8,136 bases of DNA from Acidocella sp. (lineage in GTDB: Bacteria > Pseudomonadota > Alphaproteobacteria > Acetobacterales > Acetobacteraceae): assembly GCA_028687415.1 (NCBI GenBank), contig JAQUAC010000093.1, forward strand, positions 1-8,136. The letters run 5' to 3'. The position numbers and the translations under genes are program-made. A model generated the notes under the pieces. That model did no database searches, had not been told where the DNA came from, and saw only the letters and a program-made list of their open reading frames with translations. Shown one piece after another: positions 4,939 through 8,136 of this stretch. Within the stretch, counting starts at the first letter, position 1, and each line of letters begins with the position of its first letter.

Positions 4939-5238
4939 TCAGCAGCATTCCTCCTCCAGCTGATGCAACAGCGCCAATGCTGGCGCATCCTCATAGGTCT
5001 CAAACAACTCGCGGATTTGGTTGAGGTTGGAGTGGATGAGGAACAGATCATCCGATTTCGGGCCAATCTGCCCCGCGCGCTTCTTAGCGAAATACTCCCA
5101 GAACAAATTGCTCCGGCCAGGGATGGCAACCTGCCGGTCGATGCATTCCATCACCCGCCGGGCATTGCCCACGCAGTCGATACCGATAAAGCTGACATAG
5201 CGATCAGCGCTGATCTTGCACCCGCAATCAGAGGACAT
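4939..5238 (-). CDS. cowN: N2-fixation sustaining protein CowN
   Basis: A 99-aa protein with the hallmarks of CowN, the small cytoplasmic factor that keeps Mo-nitrogenase working in the presence of carbon monoxide. Visible family features are RYVSFIGIDC at residues 13-22, a central SNLFWEYFAKKR, then DDLFLIHSNLNQIRELFE, and the terminal LLHQLEEECC. The length is normal for the family. The N-terminal extension carries an unusual CGC (residues 5-7) in addition to the terminal Cys pair. GGAG seven bases before ATG 5238 supports the start. The gene lies 122 bp downstream of, and on the same strand as, a CooA-like CO-sensor gene, and a CooA-type operator sits between them. In Rhodospirillum rubrum cowN expression is CO- and CooA-dependent, so the local arrangement fits CO-induced production. 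It implies the organism has nitrogenase, which is not in this window. Confidence 0.88.
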   Translation of the reverse strand: MSSDCGCKISADRYVSFIGIDCVGNARRVMECIDRQVAIPGRSNLFWEYFAKKRAGQIGPKSDDLFLIHSNLNQIRELFETYEDAPALALLHQLEEECC

Positions 5239-5292
5239 GACACTCTCCTTCGTGACGATGCACGCAGAGTGCTCTGTCGGGGCCAGCCATTC

Positions 5293-5308
5293 CGTCCGCC
5301 AGCCGACA
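5293..5308 (-). promoter_or_regulatory. Candidate CooA-type operator upstream of cowN
   Basis: Read on the minus strand, TGTCG-N6-GGACG keeps the CRP/CooA geometry (GTC-N8-GAC) of the known R. rubrum CooA sites (TGTCA-N6-CGACA type). One half (CGACA on the plus strand) is perfect and the other keeps only the GTC core. Its centre is about 62 bp before the cowN start, compatible with an activator site near -43 and a 5' leader of about 20 nt. A further CooA-like half-site (TGTCG) occurs at 5275-5279. Confidence 0.45.
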
Positions 5309-5360
5309 AAATGGCTGATTTTCCAGCCGCAACCGCAGATTCAGCCGGCCAGGACCCGCC

Positions 5361-6026
5361 CTACAAATCCCGGAAGCAATGCGCGGCGAGCGCGTCGAGC
5401 GAGGTGATAACCATCTGCCGCCGCTGTGGCCGACACAATATGCCGTCGCGCTCCCACTGATTGATCAGCGCCGAGACGGTCTGGCGCGTGGCGCCAAGCA
5501 GGCTGGCGATATCCTCCACGCTGAGATCCAGCGATATCACCCAGCCCCCCGGCGTGTGCCGGCCACGCCGCTCCACCAGACCCAGCAGGAAACGCGCCAG
5601 ACGGGCGGGCACTTCACGGAAGGCAAGGTCCTCCACCAGCGTCACCGCATTCGTCAGTAACCGGCCCAGCACGCGCAGCACCGCCGGAGTAGCAGCAGGA
5701 TCGCTGGCAAGTTTGCGCGCGAAATCCTGCGTCTCCGTCACCCATATCTCGCTGGGGATAACGGCCTTCACGTAGGTAGGGGTATGGGTGGTATAGATGT
5801 CTCCCGGCTCCAGAAAACTCAGGCTAAGCTCGCGATTCTCCCCAGCCAGGTAGACGCGCAGCCGGCCACTACGCAGAATGAACACTTGATCGCGCGCATC
5901 CTGTGGCGTGCAAAGCAGGTGCCCCTTGCTCAACCGCCGCAACGCAAACCCCGCCAGCATGGCCTCAGAGGGAAAGCCGACGGAAGGCGCATGGTGCACG
6001 CCCAGCTTGGGTCGGGTTTCAGACAT
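5361..6026 (-). CDS. CooA-like CO-sensing CRP/FNR-family regulator
   Basis: A 221-aa CRP/FNR-family activator. It aligns without gaps to R. rubrum CooA through the effector domain: KGHLLCT (CooA KGSLVCT), GRLRVYLAGENRELSL (GRLRVYLVGEEREISL) and PGDIYTTHTPTYVKA (SGDMFCMHSGCLVEA). H81 falls on CooA His77, the ferrous haem ligand needed for the CO response. T79 replaces the redox ligand Cys75, and the N-terminus MSETRP lacks Pro2. The dimerisation helix is followed by a C-terminal HTH at about residues 168-200 (LSVEDIASLLGATRQTVSAL). It lies immediately upstream of cowN in the same direction and is probably its activator. ATG 6026 is chosen because it leaves only four residues more than CooA. 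GTG at 6050, with a weak GGTGA upstream, would add eight. The symbol is left blank because haem binding is not proven by sequence. Confidence 0.8.
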   Translation of the reverse strand: MSETRPKLGVHHAPSVGFPSEAMLAGFALRRLSKGHLLCTPQDARDQVFILRSGRLRVYLAGENRELSLSFLEPGDIYTTHTPTYVKAVIPSEIWVTETQDFARKLASDPAATPAVLRVLGRLLTNAVTLVEDLAFREVPARLARFLLGLVERRGRHTPGGWVISLDLSVEDIASLLGATRQTVSALINQWERDGILCRPQRRQMVITSLDALAAHCFRDL

Positions 6027-6366
6027 AGATAAAGGCGCAGCAAGAAGCACGCCAACTCACCCGCTACGGTGGTGTTGCGCGTGGGACTGTCAGGATTTCC
6101 GTGTATGCCCCGAAGCCGCGGCAAAGCCGCTCTATCTGATCTTGAACCAGATGACATCTCATTTTCTCAGGAGCAGGTGCTGCTACCTCTTATATAGCGG
6201 CGTCCGCTTACCCCGCCTGGGCAATCGAAAGCTGAGCCTCCACTCTTGGCCCTGCGTTGCCATATCCCCTGCCAGGGTCTATGCAGCCCCCCGGTCGCAA
6301 GGGCGGCCATCCCGCCATTCCAACCGCAAAGTCCCCCGTGAAACCTCGCCCCGGAGCCGAAACCCC
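6027..6366. other. Divergent intergenic region, no gene recognised
   Basis: About 340 bases lie between the starts of the CooA-like gene (leftward) and queE (rightward). The queE frame happens to be open through it, but the translation resembles no protein and departs from the QueE family, which begins at SYAVKE. TATATA at 6191-6196 could be a -10 for queE, but no good -35 stands 16-18 bases upstream. I found no tRNA, no clear CooA-type palindrome and no recognisable preQ1 riboswitch. Confidence 0.6.
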
Positions 6367-6999
6367 GTGAGCTACGCCGTCAAGGAGATGTTCTACTCCC
6401 TGCAGGGTGAGGGCCGCCACGCCGGCCGCCCGGCGGTGTTCTGCCGCTTTGCCGGCTGCAATCTCTGGAGCGGGCTGGAGCGCGACCGCGCCACCGCCGC
6501 CTGCAATTTCTGCGACACGGATTTCGTCGGCACGGATGGCACCTTCGGCGCCCGTTACGCGGATGCCTCCGCCCTCGCCGCCCAGGTGGCGCAGGTCTGG
6601 CAGGGCGGCGCCGATGACCGTTTCATCGTCCTCACCGGCGGCGAGCCGCTCTTGCAGGTGGACGCCCCCCTACTCGCGGCCCTGCACGCCCAGGGCTTCG
6701 AGATCGCCCTGGAAACCAACGGCACCCTGCCCGCCCCGCCGGGCATCGACTGGATTACCGTCAGCCCCAAGGGCACGGCCCCGCTCATCCAAACCACGGG
6801 CGACGAGCTGAAGCTGGTCTTCCCGCAGCCTGCCCAAAATCCGGCGGATTTCCTCGCCCTCGGCTTCCGCCACTTCCTGCTGCAACCGCAGGACGGCCCC
6901 GCCAGCGCCGCCAACACCCAGGCCGCCATAGCCTACTGCCTCAAGCACCCGCGCTGGCGCCTCTCCCTGCAAACCCATAAATTCACAGGAATCCGCTGA
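6367..6999 (+). CDS. queE: 7-carboxy-7-deazaguanine synthase
   Basis: A radical SAM enzyme of 210 aa that converts 6-carboxy-5,6,7,8-tetrahydropterin to 7-carboxy-7-deazaguanine in the preQ0/queuosine pathway. Residues 9-16 are FYSLQGEG, the family start motif. The 4Fe-4S ligands are C31, C46 and C49, giving CX14CX2C instead of the usual CX3CX2C. The same spacing and numbering are known from Burkholderia multivorans QueE. The SAM-binding TGGEPLL follows, with later ALETNGT and TVSPKG segments, and the protein ends in SLQTHKFTGIR as expected. GTG 6367 is chosen because it gives the normal N-terminus (M-SYAVKEMFYSLQGEG); GGAG lies 13 bases upstream, a rather long spacing. The TGA overlaps the queD ATG by one base (TGATG), so translation is coupled. 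First gene of a three-gene operon. Confidence 0.95.
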   Translation: MSYAVKEMFYSLQGEGRHAGRPAVFCRFAGCNLWSGLERDRATAACNFCDTDFVGTDGTFGARYADASALAAQVAQVWQGGADDRFIVLTGGEPLLQVDAPLLAALHAQGFEIALETNGTLPAPPGIDWITVSPKGTAPLIQTTGDELKLVFPQPAQNPADFLALGFRHFLLQPQDGPASAANTQAAIAYCLKHPRWRLSLQTHKFTGIR

Positions 7000-7370
7000 T
7001 GTACGAACTCAGCAAAGAGTTCCGGTTCGACGCCGCCCACACCCTGCACCGCATTGTCGACGCCGAGCCCAGCCGCCGCATCCACGGCCACTCCTACCGC
7101 GCCGAGATCGTCCTGCGCGGCCGCCCGGACCCGCAAAGCGGCATGCTCATAGACCTCGGCCTGCTCGACCGCGCGATGACCGAGGTGCGCGACGGCCTGG
7201 ACCACCATTTCCTCGACGAGATCAAAGATCTCGGCCCCGCCACCATGGAGAACCTCTCCGCCCATATCTGGCGCCAGCTCGCGCCCAAACTGCCCAACCT
7301 CTGGCGCGTCACCGTCCGGCGGGACAGCGACACAGGCGCCTGCAGCTATTACGGCCCGGACGCCGCCTGA
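6999..7370 (+). CDS. queD: 6-carboxy-5,6,7,8-tetrahydropterin synthase-like protein, Cys-to-Ser variant
   Basis: A 123-aa protein of the PTPS/QueD family, which makes 6-carboxytetrahydropterin from 7,8-dihydroneopterin triphosphate. The zinc ligands are visible: H14 (FDAAHTL), H29 and H31 (RIHGHSY). The LDHHFLDEI segment (residues 67-75) supplies the conserved Asp-His pair, and ATMENLS corresponds to the usual PT-EN motif. The catalytic cysteine that canonical QueD carries four residues before HGH is replaced by S25 (PSRRIHGH). The substrate-anchoring Glu of the C-terminal VKET region is not in the standard place (VRRDSDTGAC here). I recall similar Ser variants in other alphaproteobacteria, so this is probably a lineage type and not a dead gene. 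Length and operon position between queE and queC support the role. AGGA lies before the overlapping ATG. Confidence 0.9.
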   Translation: MYELSKEFRFDAAHTLHRIVDAEPSRRIHGHSYRAEIVLRGRPDPQSGMLIDLGLLDRAMTEVRDGLDHHFLDEIKDLGPATMENLSAHIWRQLAPKLPNLWRVTVRRDSDTGACSYYGPDAA

Positions 7371-7371
7371 C

Positions 7372-8073
7372 ATGCAAACCTCCACCGCCCTCGTGCTGTT
7401 CTCCGGCGGTCAGGACTCCGCCACCTGCCTGGCCTGGGCGCTGGAACGCTTTGCCCGCGTCGAGACCATCGGTTTCGACTACCGCCAGCGCCACCGCGCC
7501 GAGCTGGACGCCCGCCACCGCTTCCGCGCCGGGCTGACCCAGCATTTCCCCGCCTGGGCCGAAAAACTCGGGCAGGACCATGTGCTGGACCTCGCTGTGC
7601 TGAGCGAAGTCTCCGAAACCGCCCTGACGCGTGACGTGGAAATCGCCACCACCGCCTCCGGCCTGCCCAACACGTTTGTGCCTGGCCGCAACATTGTCTT
7701 CCTCACCTTCGCGGCCGCAGTGGCCTACCGTCGCGGCCTCAAGCACATCGTCACCGGCGTGTGTGAGACGGATTTCTCCGGCTACCCGGATTGCCGGGAC
7801 GACACGGTGAAAGCCCTGCAAGTCGCGCTCAACCTCGGCATGGAAAGCCGCTTCGTGCTCGACACTCCGCTGATGTGGATCGACAAGGCCGAGACCTGGG
7901 CCCTGGCCGAACGCCTGGGCGGCATGACGCTGGTGGACCTCATCCGCGAGCGCACCCTCACCTGCTACAACGGCGACACCGCCACCATGCACGAATGGGG
8001 CACCGGCTGCGGCACCTGCCCCGCCTGCAAGCTCCGGGCCGATGGGTTCGCCAAATGGCGGGGCGCCAGATAA
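7372..8073 (+). CDS. queC: 7-cyano-7-deazaguanine synthase
   Basis: A 233-aa ATP-dependent enzyme that converts 7-carboxy-7-deazaguanine and ammonia to preQ0, the step after QueE. The PP-loop LFSGGQDSAT is at residues 9-18 (SGGxDS motif). VPGRNIVFLTFAAA and CETDFSGYPDCR are typical family blocks. The C-terminal zinc site has four cysteines, one in TCYNGD and three in GCGTCPAC, followed by KLRADGF. The gene is full length and ends normally at TAA 8071-8073. It begins one base after the queD stop, which indicates a single operon. ATG 7372 gives the usual short N-terminus before the PP-loop. The 49 bases between its stop and the adapter sequence hold no recognisable gene. Confidence 0.96.
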   Translation: MQTSTALVLFSGGQDSATCLAWALERFARVETIGFDYRQRHRAELDARHRFRAGLTQHFPAWAEKLGQDHVLDLAVLSEVSETALTRDVEIATTASGLPNTFVPGRNIVFLTFAAAVAYRRGLKHIVTGVCETDFSGYPDCRDDTVKALQVALNLGMESRFVLDTPLMWIDKAETWALAERLGGMTLVDLIRERTLTCYNGDTATMHEWGTGCGTCPACKLRADGFAKWRGAR

Positions 8074-8122
8074 ACGCTCTAACACCTAACCCGTAATGGG
8101 AAACTCGTGGGTATGCACGTCA

Positions 8123-8136
8123 AGATCGGAAGAGCA
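8123..8136 (+). other. Illumina TruSeq adapter remnant at the contig end
   Basis: The final 14 bases, AGATCGGAAGAGCA, equal the first 14 bases of the standard Illumina read-1 adapter (recalled from established knowledge). They end exactly at the window edge, as expected for untrimmed adapter at a contig end. They should be treated as non-biological. Confidence 0.9.

Noticed and set aside
5275..5308. TGTCGG / CCGACA palindrome with a 22-base gap
   Set aside because: The spacing does not suit a CRP-type dimer; only the 16-bp site at 5293-5308 has the right geometry, so the long palindrome was not called separately.
5908..6366. N-terminal extension of queE in the same open frame
   Set aside because: It overlaps the CooA-like gene and has no QueE similarity; the family starts at SYAVKE.
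7309..8085. Minus-strand ORF (258 aa) over queC
   Set aside because: Shadow ORF from high third-position GC; queC on the plus strand has all family motifs.
1..8136. CRISPR array or tandem repeats
   Set aside because: No regularly spaced direct repeats were seen anywhere in the window; the only clear direct repeat is the 8-bp target duplication.

Overview
The window looks like a contig end from a GC-rich alphaproteobacterium, probably Rhodospirillales/Acetobacteraceae. This is inferred from gene content and strongly G/C-ending codons, not from a database search. A CowN protein beside a CooA-like CO sensor suggests a nitrogen fixer. The last 14 bases match the start of the Illumina TruSeq adapter, so the right edge is a sequencing artefact.

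Layout. (a) 1-846: the 3' end of a leucyl aminopeptidase gene (pepA), a GC-rich hairpin, and a convergent 77-codon gene of unknown function. (b) 905-3968: a complete 3048-bp IS1595-family transposable element. It has perfect 23-bp inverted ends (913-935 and 3938-3960) and an exact 8-bp target duplication (CTTATATT). It carries an ISXO2-type transposase and about 2 kb of cargo of visibly lower GC. (c) 4103-4747: an S24/LexA-like repressor-protease. Before the insertion it stood head-to-head with the 77-codon gene across about 200 bp, and the element split that shared promoter region. (d) 4939-6026: cowN and a cooA-like gene on the minus strand, with a candidate CooA operator between them. (e) 6367-8073: a tight queE-queD-queC operon for the 7-cyano-7-deazaguanine (preQ0) part of queuosine biosynthesis.

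The cargo of the element is the least explained part. Rightward, behind a terminator-like hairpin that ends the transposase unit, lie a candidate promoter, a run of back-to-back hairpins (2117-2262) and a strong Shine-Dalgarno preceding a 59-aa helix-turn-helix protein. Leftward, three genes overlap their neighbours by TAATG and ATGA junctions: a 173-aa unknown protein, a 250-aa DUF1828-like protein and a 55-aa charged protein missed by a 60-aa ORF cutoff. Such a co-translated unit carried on a transposon could be a defence, toxin-antitoxin or maintenance module. That is inference; no activity can be read from the sequence.

In the host part, the CooA-like protein keeps the haem-ligand histidine at the CooA His77 position but has Thr where R. 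rubrum CooA has redox-active Cys75. QueD has Ser instead of the catalytic Cys of the CxxxHGH motif. QueE has the enlarged CX14CX2C cluster motif.
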